The translations under genes were made by a program, and so were the position numbers. DNA of 64,000 nt from Phellopilus nigrolimitatus (lineage: Eukaryota > Basidiomycota > Agaricomycetes > Hymenochaetales > Hymenochaetaceae), in the NCBI GenBank assembly GCA_021029095.1, contig JAJOHG010000116.1, forward strand, positions 1 to 64,000. The letters are read 5' to 3'. Positions 1-10,706 of the stretch are shown here, piece by piece (position 1 is the first letter of the stretch; every line of letters starts with the position of its first letter). Under the pieces are notes generated by a model. It saw only the letters and a list, made by a program, of their open reading frames with translations. It did not search any database and was not told the DNA's origin.

Positions 1-799
1 GCTGGCTCGGATAGGACAGTCAACCCTAAAAACGCCTTCATCGTTCAGAATGTAGAGATTCTCGGGTTGGGTTTGGAAACGGTTGGTTGTCCAGCAAGCA
101 TGCGAAGACAAAGTATGAAATGCAAAAAAAGACTTTTCCCTGAATAATGCTATCTATCAAATCCCTTTATTAAAAAATTGCACGACATACCGATCCCTGG
201 ATGACCAAGTACAGCGACACCGTCTGCCCCATTTACATTCTCGTTAACAGAGTTATGGGTGAGAAAAGGATTGCTAAAATCCAGGGGTAAATCGTCAGGA
301 CGCAAGCCGCTGCCGACATTTGCTTCATCATCCGCAGTTTGGTCCACGCTAGTATCTACACCACTGTCCACTTGCATGCTGTCAAATCCATCACGCCCAC
401 TTCCAGTAACAGATAGGCTTGCAGCCACATCATCGTCATCGTCAACAACGCCATCGACCGCAAAACGCATAGTCCCAGTCTTTTGAAAGGGAGATCACAT
501 CCTGAAGAGCTTTCAGGTACTCGTTCCGGACGAGTATTCCATTGACATCCGAGTCTCCAATTGGCGCTCTGCAACCAGACATTGGCTTGGAACGGGCGTC
601 GAGTCTGTAACTTTGTCGTTGCCCTCGCTGCGTTGAATTTCCCTTTTCTCGAAGACGGTTTCGAAGGGCCTACGCCAGTGATATCGTAAAGTTCTTGCAC
701 TTCATCACGTGATCCTTGCAGATGAACGGCAAGCGTAGAATTCCGAAGAGATTTCAAAGACATTGTTAAACTGAAACAGAGCCGGATGTTAGCAGCCAC
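1..799 (-). CDS. Crinkler/RHS-like P-loop ATPase, 5' part (runs off the left edge)
   Basis: Read on the minus strand, an exon around 487-560 encodes a segment with ILVRNEYLKAL, and another (about 190-470) is an acidic linker ending in GVAVLGHPGIG. An intron with donor GTATGT at 185-190 and acceptor near 130 would join this to KSLFLHFILCLRMLAGQP, completing a Walker A motif (GxPGIGKS). That layout, a 'vVRxEY' motif, variable linker, then PGIGKS followed by a hydrophobic helix, is what I know from fungal Crinkler/RHS-like NTPases. Continuation toward base 1 (LYILNDEGVFRVD) is in a different frame, so a one-base frameshift or an unseen short intron lies near 40-60. The start is uncertain (Met at 763 is one choice) and the exon joins upstream of 480 are unresolved. 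It could be a pseudogene. Confidence 0.5.
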
Positions 800-881
800 T
801 TGTGGTATCGCGTGTTCGTAGTTGTTATGTCATCCGGCAAACTCGGCTTCGTGGATATGCCCCGACAAAAGTTTATTCCAA

Positions 882-919
882 CCCCCCTCCCACCCCCCCC
901 CCCCCCCCTTTTTTTTTTC
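882..919. repeat. Polypyrimidine tract (C16 then T10)
   Basis: A run of 16 C (893-908) is followed by 10 T (909-918), preceded by further C-rich sequence. It lies in the 800-1436 stretch between the P-loop gene and the 3' flank of FunK1 copy 1. The rest of that stretch (about 1089-1436) resembles the 3' flank of the FunK1 copy ending at 56461, including a conserved ...GACAG... segment at the transcript end. I see no gene in it. Confidence 0.8.
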
Positions 920-1436
920 TCATTTCATCTGACATTACTCTGTCATATTTTATACGCTGTCATCAAAAACCTTCAGACATGATAAGTAACATCCATGCAA
1001 AGTTTGAAAAGATCCGTGACGGAGCTAGCTGGGAATGAGATGAGACGAGGCAACACGTGCATCGTCGAAGTCCGATTACCTCAATTGCTCATTTCATTTC
1101 GGTCTGACCTGCGTCTGCCATATTTATTTCTGTAAACGGCTGTAATAGTACGTAGTAGAGAAAATGACAGAAACCCGTAACAAAATAAGTATCCATCCGG
1201 TGAGATAAAACGCATATGGTCCAAAAAAAATCATACCCTTCTTTATCCGACATCGTCATCCTCCCTGCGACGCTTTTCTCCGACAGACGAACGAGATTGG
1301 GCCTGAGGTATGTTTCCGCTGACAGGTCCGAGATTGTCGTTTGACTGAGCCACGCCGAGTACGTCGCCACTCCCGGTTACATGGGTCCCATATAAACTTT
1401 TCCTTGCGCTGTACCATCGGTGAAACGTGACGTCTT

Positions 1437-3702
1437 CTAGTCCAGAGGGAATCGGAACCACCTCGCAGGATCCTTCCAGCGCCCACGTGTTTTCTTCAGG
1501 TTGATAGTCACTTCGCCCTCCTTCCGCACGTGGACGATCTCATCCAGGAATAATCTCTTCATCATTTCGTGCGCGTGATCTGCGGGGATATCATCTTTCG
1601 AGTATGCCCATTGTTTCCTCAAGTACTGAGCCATCCTGTGCGACATCCCAGCGACGAGTCTGAGTTTTGGGTGGAGCCGTTTCTCCCATTTCTCGAGTTC
1701 GGTTAAGATTATGAATAGGTCTCTAGAATCATCCATGCAATAGCCAGGATTATGGTGCTCCATGACTTTCGTAAAACGATCATATTCATACGTCGATTTG
1801 TCCTCGTCTCCTACGCAGGCGCGGCACAGAATGTACGCGTAAAGCCAGAAGACGGATTCCATATCAAGGTATGGGAGGTGCTCGAATGGCACTTCTTCAA
1901 ACTCAACGATGAAAGGTGACTTGTTGATTTCGTTGATATAGTCGTCGTGTTTCTTCTGGCCGTATGCACCAGTATACAGTGCTCGCGCTTCGTCGGAAAT
2001 CAGAGGAAAATTTGCTCTTGTTTGAAACTCAGAGAAGTAGAATGCGCCGACGCTAACGGCCATCGCGATATACATCGGAGTCCCCTGTGGAACGTCAGCA
2101 GTGAGCTTGGGACCAGGAAAGTATAGCACGTACAGTCATGTCTGTCAAAGATCCGAGCAGTGCCGCGTTATCCCAGTCAATCAACATAGCAATTTACTTC
2201 ACATTTTCGCTGAAAGGTATGTTTGAGTAAATTTCAACGTAAAAAGTGACAGAATATAACGCACAGTGTAGGATCCAACACTTGTTCAATGTACTTCGTG
2301 ACTTTGGGATTCTGCTTCTTCGTGTCGTCAGGTTTGTGCTTCGGGTTAACGACAATGTTACTCTTGTTGATGTCGCGATGTAATGAGTCGCGGTCCATCA
2401 CGCAGAACTGGTGTACTGAAAACCGAAGAAAGCGAAGCGAATGCATTTAGACTGCGTAAGTAAGGTCGGGAGAGAAAAAAAGGAAACTGCTTACTGTGGA
2501 CGATGTCGAAGCCAATCTTCAGCAATTGCAAGAGTGAGGTACATTCCTCCAGCGCGTCCCCATAGCTCTCTAGGATGGCCCTGACTTTCACTCTCTAAGG
2601 GATTTTCTGCTCGTGCGCTTGGCTGGCATAGTCATCTTCCATTTCCGACCCACTATCGTTCAGCGCACCCCCGGCCTCAACATCGTCGGCTGCTTCCCCA
2701 GTTTCCCTCTCCTCCTGGCGCGGGTGAGCGCTCTCGATAATGGAGCCAGCATCCTTGACATCTTCTCCGTCATGTGTAATAGCTTCATCTTCAATCCGTT
2801 TCGTCCCGCAGTTGGAGTCATCTGGCACGTCTTTGTACTGTTTACCCCAGGCAGTGTCGAGAACAGACTGACTGCGTCCATTTCACGGTTTGCGGTCTTG
2901 ACGGTCCACACGAGCTTCCCGTTCTCCTCCTTCGATAGCTGCATGGTAGAGTCGCGCTGCGGCAGGTCATCGACGGCATCGTAGAGCGTGTGTAAGAAGT
3001 AGAACAAGAGGTGGACGTCCTTTTCCCATTCGTGTTGCTTTGAGTATACAAGCCGCGACGCGTCGGACCAGCAGAAGCGGAAGACTTCGGCGGTGCACGT
3101 CATGTAGAGGAGCCCGGCGATGTCGGGTCGCTCCCGGGGCAGGCCTCTCGCATACACGGCGGCGCGGTCAGATAGCTCAGGATTTAAGAGCTCGACATCG
3201 ACGAAGGAAACGAGCTCAGTCGTCCTTCGGGTTTTGGACGTAGGGACCCTAGTGCTCTTGTCGCGAACACATCCTCGACGGCACTCAACTTGTCCCACAC
3301 AGCGACCAGATCCGGCTTGTTAACAGTGGCATCCCTTTCGTCTTCTACCGCGTGCAAATGACTCGGCTGAAACAGTATGCAGCCACCTGTGCAAGGATAT
3401 GAGTAACGGGTTGAGACTGCAGAAGATAAAGATGTGAATTACTCACCGTCGTCGCCGATGTTAATTTGACCGGCGACATGAAGGCTAACGCGGGCAAGTA
3501 TATTCAAGATCGGTTCGTATAAATCGTGTTCCATGCCCTCTCCCATGTAGCTTTGGTCTGCCACAGCCGCCATACGGTCTATGCTCTCTTTGTAGAAAGC
3601 GCTAAACTCATCCGACGAGTCGACCATTGACGGATCGACGCGAAGATATTTCTCGTGGAAGTCCTCGTCTCTTTTGATGTCCGCATAGTCGAAGACCGTC
3701 AT
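1437..3702 (-). pseudogene. FunK1-type fungal protein kinase, copy 1 (decayed)
   Basis: This copy aligns along its length with the intact kinase at 33322-35855. It keeps the N-terminal exon (MTVFDYADIKRDEDF), the middle domain, the catalytic loop exon (HRDINKSNIV), the DFG-equivalent LIDWDNAALLGSG and the C-terminal exon with HAHEMMKRLFL. Three lesions are visible. One base is lost near 3270 (GTG-TTC against GTG-ATTC in the intact copy), shifting the frame. About 245 bases are deleted near 2840, joined at a CAG microhomology and also out of frame. A CAG-to-TAG change makes a stop at 2595-2597. FunK1 kinases are a basidiomycete-expanded family of unclear substrate. The upstream flank still resembles the shared FunK1/F-box promoter, but no F-box gene remains beside it. 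Confidence 0.85.
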
Positions 3703-4060
3703 CTTGGACTGCACCGCCGAGTCAGCAAGGCAGCGGCGAGGAGTGTCATTTTTATTTATTTATTAGGTGGTGGTGTTCAAGTAATTGGGTGACAACTTAC
3801 CGATTGAAGGTCGAAGATTCAGAGCGCGGTGAATGGGAAGCGTGGCTGGAGATCGTAATTGAGAGACAGTGGCCGAAGGACGCGTTGTGAACGCGCAGTC
3901 GCGTCGTCTAATGTCCTCACGTGTTCGAGCCACAGCTGGGACTGTCAGTGTTACCTCGCACTTCGTTCTCGCGTCTTGAGCAGCAGCCACTGAGTCACTC
4001 GTAGGGCAAGACAGCCGCTCAGCGAGTCGGAAAGTGATCCGATAGGCCACACCGTTTGTT
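3703..4060 (-). promoter_or_regulatory. Decayed FunK1-family upstream region
   Basis: The sequence resembles the FunK1/F-box intergenic regions at 32971-33321 and 58649-59006, including a GAATTTTCGACGCGC-like block, the 'gacaacGCGACT...' block and a CACGTG core near 3918-3923. Similarity fades beyond about 3940, where an F-box gene would start in the other copies. The stretch 4060-4410 has no gene I can support. Confidence 0.55.
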
Positions 4061-4410
4061 AAGATTCAAGCACGTTACCGATGTGGATGCATGAAAATAC
4101 TTGTGCCAAAGTTGTTTGCAAGAAAGCAAGAATTCGGGGCGAATGGGAAACAGAGAGGTAACAGTTGCTTATTCGGTTTTCACAGCACTATTGATACAAA
4201 CTTGGTCGTACGCGAAGGAGACATCGCTCATTTTCGGTGTTCGCGACTGGATTATAATCGCAAATGTCGAAATTATCGGAGAGTCCGTCAATATGCAATC
4301 AATGCGAATACGCACCGATGGGATGAACTAATACACTCGAACCGTTCAAAAACTAGCGATCTTTGCTCAGATGAGACACATTCTCTAGAAACGACTCAGA
4401 TGAGCTGCTA

Positions 4411-4746
4411 TTACGTCGAACCATCGACGACATACCACGACGCTCCCCGCATCCCCTTATCGTCGCTAGCAGGTTGCAGCCCCTGCCCCGGCGCCGGCGC
4501 GTACCCGCCGCTGCTCCCATACTGGTCCCCCGCGCTCGGCTCCTCGACGTCCCGCTCACCAAGGCGCGCGCTGCCCTGCGTGCGGTCGCCAACGCCGCCC
4601 CCGTAGTTCCCCGTGTCGCCCGCGGGTTGCTGGTCGAGGTCGGTGGACGTCGGGTTGTAGTCGCGTCCGGGGTCTCCGCCGCCGACGGCCGAAGACGTGG
4701 AGAAACCGAGCTTGTTGCCGGTGGTGGTTGACTCAGATAAGGACAT
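4411..4746 (-). CDS. Small Gly/Ser-rich disordered protein
   Basis: A single-exon reading frame of 111 residues starts MSLSESTTTGNKLGF and ends with WYVVDGST. It is rich in Gly, Ser, Asp and Pro, with no signal peptide, membrane segment or known domain. The block GDRTQGSARLGERDVEEPSAG followed by SSGGYAPAPGQGLQ recurs as a truncated, slightly changed copy on the plus strand at 31124-31252. That repetition supports real coding sequence, since the shared block stays open in the same frame. It sits upstream of the decayed FunK1 copy 1 in the same orientation. Function unknown. Confidence 0.5.
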   Translation of the reverse strand: MSLSESTTTGNKLGFSTSSAVGGGDPGRDYNPTSTDLDQQPAGDTGNYGGGVGDRTQGSARLGERDVEEPSAGDQYGSSGGYAPAPGQGLQPASDDKGMRGASWYVVDGST

Positions 4747-6219
4747 GATGGTGGAATTTAGATCTGAAGTTCAAAGTTCGTGCAGAATGTTGAATGGATG
4801 TACAGTAGCTCCAAGTAGCGATGATGTCATGATTTGTGGTAACGTGGTAGTACTTCCATGGAATAAGTTCTCATAAACGAATGTGACGGAATAACTCGAA
4901 GCACTCTTTCTGCCTTCAAGTTCCTATTGTCGACAAGTTTCCCTTTGAACTTTGTATTTTTGATATGGACTCATCGCTTTAGCCTTCCGGACTTTGCTCG
5001 GTCTTAGATTCTGTATTTATTGTGGCGTCATCCTGGAGCAGTAATTATTGGCACCAAGGAAGCATTCCAAGAGATAGAGACAACGATTTTAGCAGGGGAC
5101 TGTGAAGGGAAACCAGATTGTGCAAAATAAAGCAGCCAGCCGTGGACGTAGAGCGAACGAAACGACGAGTAAATTCAGCTGATGTAAGCCCCGTCAAGCT
5201 TAGCGTGCAAGTCCGCTCGGTCTCCGAGTCCGTGCCCGACGCGCTCTTTCCGCCTCACGTCGCTGACACTCGTCATCCCATCTCTCCACGCCGACAACAG
5301 AGACATCTTTTCCCCCAAATTGGCTGCCTGGACCATTCTTAAATATCTGGATCTGACCTCCGCAAAAGCGCTTCCCACTCGTCGTACACGTTGTAGGAAA
5401 ATCAACCGCCAGGCCTGCAGCTTATCAGCCCGACGAAGAACGTGCGCTGACAGTGTTCCATGCTCAATCTTCAAGGCTCTGTCGCGCACAAATTGCGTGG
5501 CGGTGGCGCCTTCGCCAGCATGGTTCTAGGTTCGATCTGCTCGAGCCCTCATCTATCTTCAGAAATCGATGGCACATCGACTTCAATAAATTTGAAGACT
5601 CGGTCGAAGTCTGTGTGCGATTCCAAGCGATTTGATGCTGTGCAGAACCCGGGTTATCTACTGTTATTCGGGACCGATGCGATTAACGCAATTCTTGTGC
5701 GAGCCGCCGCTACGCTTTCGGTCATCGATCCAGACCTCGCATTGGTCTCTTGGCTCCGTATGACTGCTGTAGTGCTATCTTTTGACTGCGCTGTACATTC
5801 ATGATTCCTCTCCTTCAAGCCGAGATACATTTTCGGATTCTAGGCTAGGCACTTCCAGACCTCCGGTCTTGTACGTTCTCGATGTATCGTTGTTTTCCTT
5901 TTCGTCCTTTTCGCCCCGTTGAATAGCACGCTTCAGGCCATACCTGATCACACCTCCGTCCCGGTGCGGTCGGCGGGCAGGTCGCTATCCCCAACTCGGT
6001 TCTTGACGCAAAGCAATCCCTATGCGGCACATCTCCACCGCGACGCGTCCAGCTGTGCGGGGATGCGTGGTATGGCGATGACGTGATCGACGCGCAGCAG
6101 TGAGATATAAAGCCCACTGATTTACTCCACTCCGAACTGTATCTCTATCTCATAACGCTTTCGCGTCCCAAAGATCAACCCTTATCCTCACTTATTGCCA
6201 TCCGATCTCGTCATCTACC
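4747..6219. other. Intergenic stretch without a supported gene
   Basis: Open frames here are short and overlapping on both strands. The best minus-strand one (5175-5489) has no recognisable domain or homologue elsewhere in the window. A further minus-strand segment near 5565-5640 (DFDRVFKFIEVDVPS) could be a stray exon, but I cannot connect it. The last ~100 bases (TATA-like ATATAAAG near 6106) are likely promoter for the gene starting at 6220. Confidence 0.4.
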
Positions 6220-7241
6220 ATGTACGGCGACAACGACAACTCGAACAGCGGCTCCGACTCATACGGGGCGAACAGCAACGCCGGCTCGTACGGCGGCGGG
6301 AACGGCGGCTCCAATTCGTATGGGTCGAGCAACAGAGACACCGACTCGTACGGCGGCGGCGGGAACTCCGATTCGTACGGGTCGTTGAGCAACGACACCA
6401 ACGCGAACGGCCGCAGCGGCTACAACGGCGGACGCGGAGCTGACGACTCCTACAACGGGGGCGGCAACAACAACAGCTCCTTCGGAGGCGCCGGGGACAA
6501 CAGCGCCGACTCCTACGGCCAGTCCCAGGGCAGCAAGAGCTCCTACGGGAACGACACGTCGTCGTATGGCTCCGGCCAGGACAGCAGCAACTCGTACGGA
6601 AACGCCGGACGCGGCAACAACAATAACTCTTACGGCTCGCAGAATGACGACGCCTCGTACGGCGGCGGCGGTGGCCGCGACAGTAGCAATGCCTACGGCT
6701 CGAACTCGGGCAACAACAACGCGTATGGCAGCGACGGCAGCGACAACAACGGCAACTCCTACGGCTCCAACTCGAACCCGAGTAACAGCAATGACAACTC
6801 GAGCTCGTATGCGTCGGGCAACCAGAACTCGGGCTCTGGCGCGGCTGCGAACAGCGGTAGTAACGACTGGGTCGACAAGGGCATCCACTTCGCCGCGCAG
6901 AAGGCCGGCCTCAACCTGGTGCGTTCGCGTTCGCGTCTCATATTCCTCTCTCGTCATCTTTCCTGTAATATCTCTTGTTTGTCTGTATTTCCGCCCTTGT
7001 GCGGGGCATTTTGAGTTTGGGTTTGCGCCGTTGAGGATTGTGTCTGATGGCGTCTGTCTGTTCTGCAGGACCAGTCCACGGAGCAGAAGTTCGGCGGCGA
7101 GCTCCGCTCGGGCCTCGCGAAGTTCTCCGGTGCGTCAATCGTCTCTGCCGACCGCTTTCCTGCTGCCGCTGCTGACGATTACTGCTGCCTTTGATTCCAC
7201 TTAATGCAGGTCACGGCGGCTCCAACGAGGGCAACAACTGA
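6220..7241 (+). CDS. Gly/Ser/Asn/Tyr-rich protein with a stress-type C-terminal tail
   Basis: Three exons (6220-6918, 7069-7129, 7210-7241) give 263 residues. The first ~210 residues are a low-complexity array with dozens of SYG/DSYG/NSYG units and almost no hydrophobic residues. This composition resembles prion-like or glycine-rich disordered domains. The C-terminus is different: DWVDKGIHFAAQKAGLNL, then DQSTEQKFGGELRSGLAKFSG, then HGGSNEGNN. This tail, with the same intron positions, matches the small protein at 61151-61505, so the gene looks like that protein fused to a long repeat-rich N-terminus. The start has a clean upstream leader with a TATA-like box about 110 bases upstream. Function unknown; a stress, desiccation or cell-surface role would be speculation. 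Confidence 0.8.
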
Positions 7242-7667
7242 GTGCTGGGCATGCGTGCTGCATACCAGAGATAACACGGACTCCCTTTCTTTTACTGTAC
7301 TGCAGACGTGTACGAAGCTTGAAAGAACTTTGCTGTATTCTATTATATAAAAAATAAGGATGTCGAAAATGCATGTGATTGCCTCTGATTTTCCGCACTT
7401 GCAAGAAGACAGGGAAACACGTTGTCCACAAAGGGCGCCAGTTCCGCCATCCCCATCTCGCCGTATATTTCGCCGTTCTTTTCGGGCTTCGACGGCGGCG
7501 CAGACTAATTGTAATTGAAATTTCTCTGCAATTCTGTCTCACAAATCTTCGGGCCCTATTTCCGATTTCGCACCATTCTTCCCACTTGACATTCTGGATT
7601 TAATTACTTAATCAAACCATTTGTGAGAACGTACTCAAGTCACACCACCTCCTCACCAGTTGAACTA

Positions 7668-8102
7668 CAGGTGGGTGTAGAAAGTCTACGGCCCCCCTAA
7701 TTAAGGAAGGTAGTTCCCGTCCGCGCCGTCCGAGGGTCCACATTGTTGCATTCACTTAAGAAGAGACCAAACAGGTTGTCTAACTCTAAAAGCCCATTTT
7801 TTATAAATATATGATGAAAATACAATGTATACACAGTCGATTTGAGATTAACCGTTTGCTTTGCACTGCTGTCACGTGATGCAACCTGTAGCTCTGACCA
7901 CATTTTCAAGCTCGGTCACAAGTCCGATAACTGCCCCGCCGCGAAATCTACATGAGATACAATGCATTTAGGAGGTGATTTGAGCTGGCAGTGTGCCGTG
8001 GGCAATCGTGAATGACAACGGAGGATGCGGATGAGTGTACGCGACGCGGACGGGAACTACCTTCCTTATTTAGGGGGGCCGTAGACTTTCTACACCCACC
8101 TG
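7668..8102. mobile_element. MITE with ~60-bp terminal inverted repeats (Tc1/mariner type)
   Basis: Both ends carry an inverted repeat of about 60 bases that begins CAGGTGGGTGTAGAAAGTCT and differs at a single position. TA dinucleotides flank the ends (7666-7667 and 8103-8104), fitting a Tc1/mariner-type TA target duplication. The 435-base element contains no transposase and no convincing reading frame, so it is non-autonomous. The near-perfect repeats suggest recent activity. Confidence 0.85.
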
Positions 8103-8590
8103 TAGTTCCATCGGCCACGGCAAAATCAAAGACTAAGATCCACCTTCCCGAACATTTCTTAGGGTAAGACCGTAGAACCAGAAATTTTCGATCACAGCAA
8201 CCCCATGTAAAGTACAGTCCACCCGACCACGAAACGAATGCAGCGAATCAATTTCTAGCGTTCCTCTCACTCCTCTAGAATCTCACGAACGAAGACACTC
8301 AGACACCTTCCAAGCATAACGATTACCGAATATTTCATATTCAACACACTTTCCAGGGAAAAAGTAATAACAAAGAACATCGCTTTATAAAGAGGCACTC
8401 GTATTCCTACGGCTTGTTGTACACTAACACATTAATCAAGCATGAATGGAAGACGTTGCGTGCAGGGAGGTACGGGTAAAAGGGTCAAGCGAAACCCGAA
8501 GGTATAACGACGAAGGGTATTAGGGGGGATTCATCGTCTACGGAACACGAATAAGTCTCAAACTCCAAACAAAAACTGGATTCAACTTAC

Positions 8591-9679
8591 TTAGAGAGCA
8601 ATGTTAAGGACACCGCCGAGCGTGTTGAAGGCAAGCTGGGTGAGGGTCGGGACAAGGGACCCGATCAGGGGAACGAGGTCGGTGAGGAGACCGTCGACAA
8701 CGCTGAGGACACCGCTGACGAGGTCCGACAAGGTCTTGCCAACCGTGGCGAGGACGGGGCCGAGGATGGAGAGGTCACCACCGACGAGCTTGAGCACAGC
8801 GCCGAGAGCGTTGACAACGAGCTGATAACGATTGAAAATCAGGCGGGTGTATGTTGATTAGATGGCCGGAAAACGAACCGTCAAGACGTTGGCCAAGAGC
8901 TTCGCAACTTCGGTGACGGCGACCTGTGCGGTACCGTCGACCGAAGCGAGGATGGTCGCAACCGGAGCACCGACGAGCTTCTTGATGTCAGAAACCGCCG
9001 TACCGACGATGTCGACAACCTGGTTAAGGAGGGGCTGGACAGTCGTGTTCGTGCAGTTGTCACCGGTAAGCGAGTCTATGCAACACGATATATCAGCAAA
9101 ATCTCCGAAAGGAAGAAACGGAGTAAACTCACTGAGCTTGCCAATAACAGCCGAGAGGTCGTTCGTCAGGGTGGTAAGAATCTTGGGTACGGAGGCGAGT
9201 TGGTCGTCACGGGCGAGAATGCTGTTGTCCTTGACCTCGGCATCAACGAGACTGCGGGCAAGGATGTCATTCTTCTCGACATCGGCATCGATGAGATCAC
9301 GGGCGAGGATGTTGTTGTTCTCGACGTCGGCGTCAATGAGACCGCGGGCGAGGATGTCGTTGTGTTCTACGTCGGCGTCAACGAGACCACGAGCGAGGAT
9401 GTCGTTGTGTTCTACGTCGGCATCAACGAGGCCACGGGCAAGGATGTCGTTGTGCTCGACATCGGCGTCAATGAGACCACGAGCAAGAATGCTGTTGTCC
9501 TTAACCTCAGCGTCGACGAGACCGCGGAGACCGATCTTGTTGTTCGTGACCTCGGCATCGATGAGACCACGGACGCCAACAGCCACAGGGACGGCGGCAG
9601 CAATGTCAATGGGAGCAGCAGCGGAGAATACGGAGAATGCAGCCGTAGCGGCGATGGAGAGGATGCTGAAAGAGTGCAT
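8591..9679 (-). CDS. Secreted protein with eight 15-residue repeats
   Basis: Three exons (9133-9679, 8879-9075, 8591-8821) give 324 residues. Residues 1-22 form a typical signal peptide (MHSFSILSIAATAAFSVFSA). Residues 38-157 are eight tandem 15-mers of the form (G/D/S)L(I/V)DA(D/E)V-x-(N/H/K)N-x-I-L-A-R; the first ends IGLR. Each repeat ends in Arg after small or hydrophobic residues, but there is no dibasic Kex2 site. The remaining ~165 residues are predicted mostly helical and hydrophobic (LLNQVVDIVGTAVSDIKKLVG; LGPVLATVGKTLSDLVSGVL) with a CTNTT glycosylation-like site. I do not recognise the family; a cell-wall or surface-active secreted protein is the simplest guess, and a repeat-peptide precursor is an alternative. 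Confidence 0.75.
9209..9568 (-). repeat. 45-base coding tandem repeat, eight units
   Basis: Eight in-frame 45-base units encode the 15-residue repeats of the secreted protein at 8591-9679. Internal units are nearly identical to each other, while the outer units have diverged (NNKIG or KDNSI variants), a pattern expected from unequal exchange within the array. Because 45 is a multiple of three, long spurious open frames also exist on the opposite strand. Confidence 0.85.
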
Positions 9680-10706
9680 TTTGATTTAGGATCAAAGAGT
9701 GTGGGGGTAGAGGGAGAAGGGGGGAGTCGTTGGGTGGTTGCGAAAGCAGAAAAAGACTGAAAGTCGATGAAAGAACGCGACACAGCACGCCAGGATTTTA
9801 TACCTTCCTATGTTTGTTTGTTCATCTATTTTTTGCCGGTCACGGAAGCGTCGCATATTTCCGCGAAGAGCAGAATTTTAGCGATATCAGGGATCGCGAA
9901 CTCGAGAATGTTCTGCTCCACATCGAAGATGGTCGGTTACATGAAACGAGATGGACATGCCCAAGCACGCTCTCAAGGACCTGCCCAAGTTGGAAGTTTG
10001 GAAGTAGCCGACCATCTTCTCTGAAACAAGCGACGATTGGCGTTGCCTGTTGGGGAAATGTTTTGTATCCATAAGCGAGCCAACCCGCTAATTGACCGTG
10101 ACGGAAAATGCCATGACGTCGAAGCAAATAAACTTCGAAGATCGACTTCGATGAATGGCATCCTAAAAATTTTCGAAGCTTACGCGAGAAGCTAAAGCTT
10201 GATTTTTGATCCCAGGCTGTTCCTCCAGCGTTGAGACGATTTCACTTGGGAAGAGCATCTGCAGACAGGCAGGTAAAGCTTAGTAGGTGTTTTGAACATA
10301 TCCCGCATCAGAGAGACCGGAGAAAACTTCAGGAAGTAATATAAGTGGGGCGGTTTTTTCGCGGACCGTAGAGAAGGCGACGATGGAGTACCGATAGTAC
10401 CGAAAGGAGTTTCCATTCCGAACTCGCTTGTTGCACAAATCTATATTACTTCCTGCCGAGCCGAGTGTTCGCCTTGTTCTCTTGACAAGATCGGCGACGT
10501 CGCGAAAATCCCTGAAGATGAGCACTTTCTTGTCTGCAAAAGACAGGTGAGAAATAATGAAAGTCGAAGTAAATACACGATATGTAAACCTACAGTCGAA
10601 GTGGATTATAATCAATAACGTGGGAAACGATAACAAGGTCGAACTCACGGCGTGGACAGGGAAACATACACGTACGTACGTACGTACGTACATAAATATT
10701 ACATGT
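9680..10706. other. Intergenic stretch with a short inverted repeat and a microsatellite
   Basis: No gene is supported. An imperfect inverted repeat of 16 bases (GAAGATGGTCGGTTAC at about 9925-9940 and its complement at about 10004-10019, one mismatch) flanks a ~60-base loop. A pure ACGT tandem repeat lies at 10670-10691, just beyond the RAD17 stop. Confidence 0.5.
10670..10691. repeat. (ACGT)n microsatellite
   Basis: Five and a half units of the self-complementary tetranucleotide ACGT lie in the presumed RAD17 3' untranslated region. Such a tract can fold on itself. Confidence 0.9.

Noticed and set aside
6259..6957. 232-codon minus-strand Val/Ala/Arg-rich frame
   Set aside because: It is the shadow of the SYG-rich protein; composition is that expected of the complement.
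9209..9568. CRISPR-like array
   Set aside because: Units are contiguous, in frame and coding, without spacers; the genome is eukaryotic.
8862..9689. 275-codon plus-strand frame with Ser/Arg repeats
   Set aside because: It is the complement of the secreted repeat protein; the 45-base repeat keeps the opposite strand open by chance.
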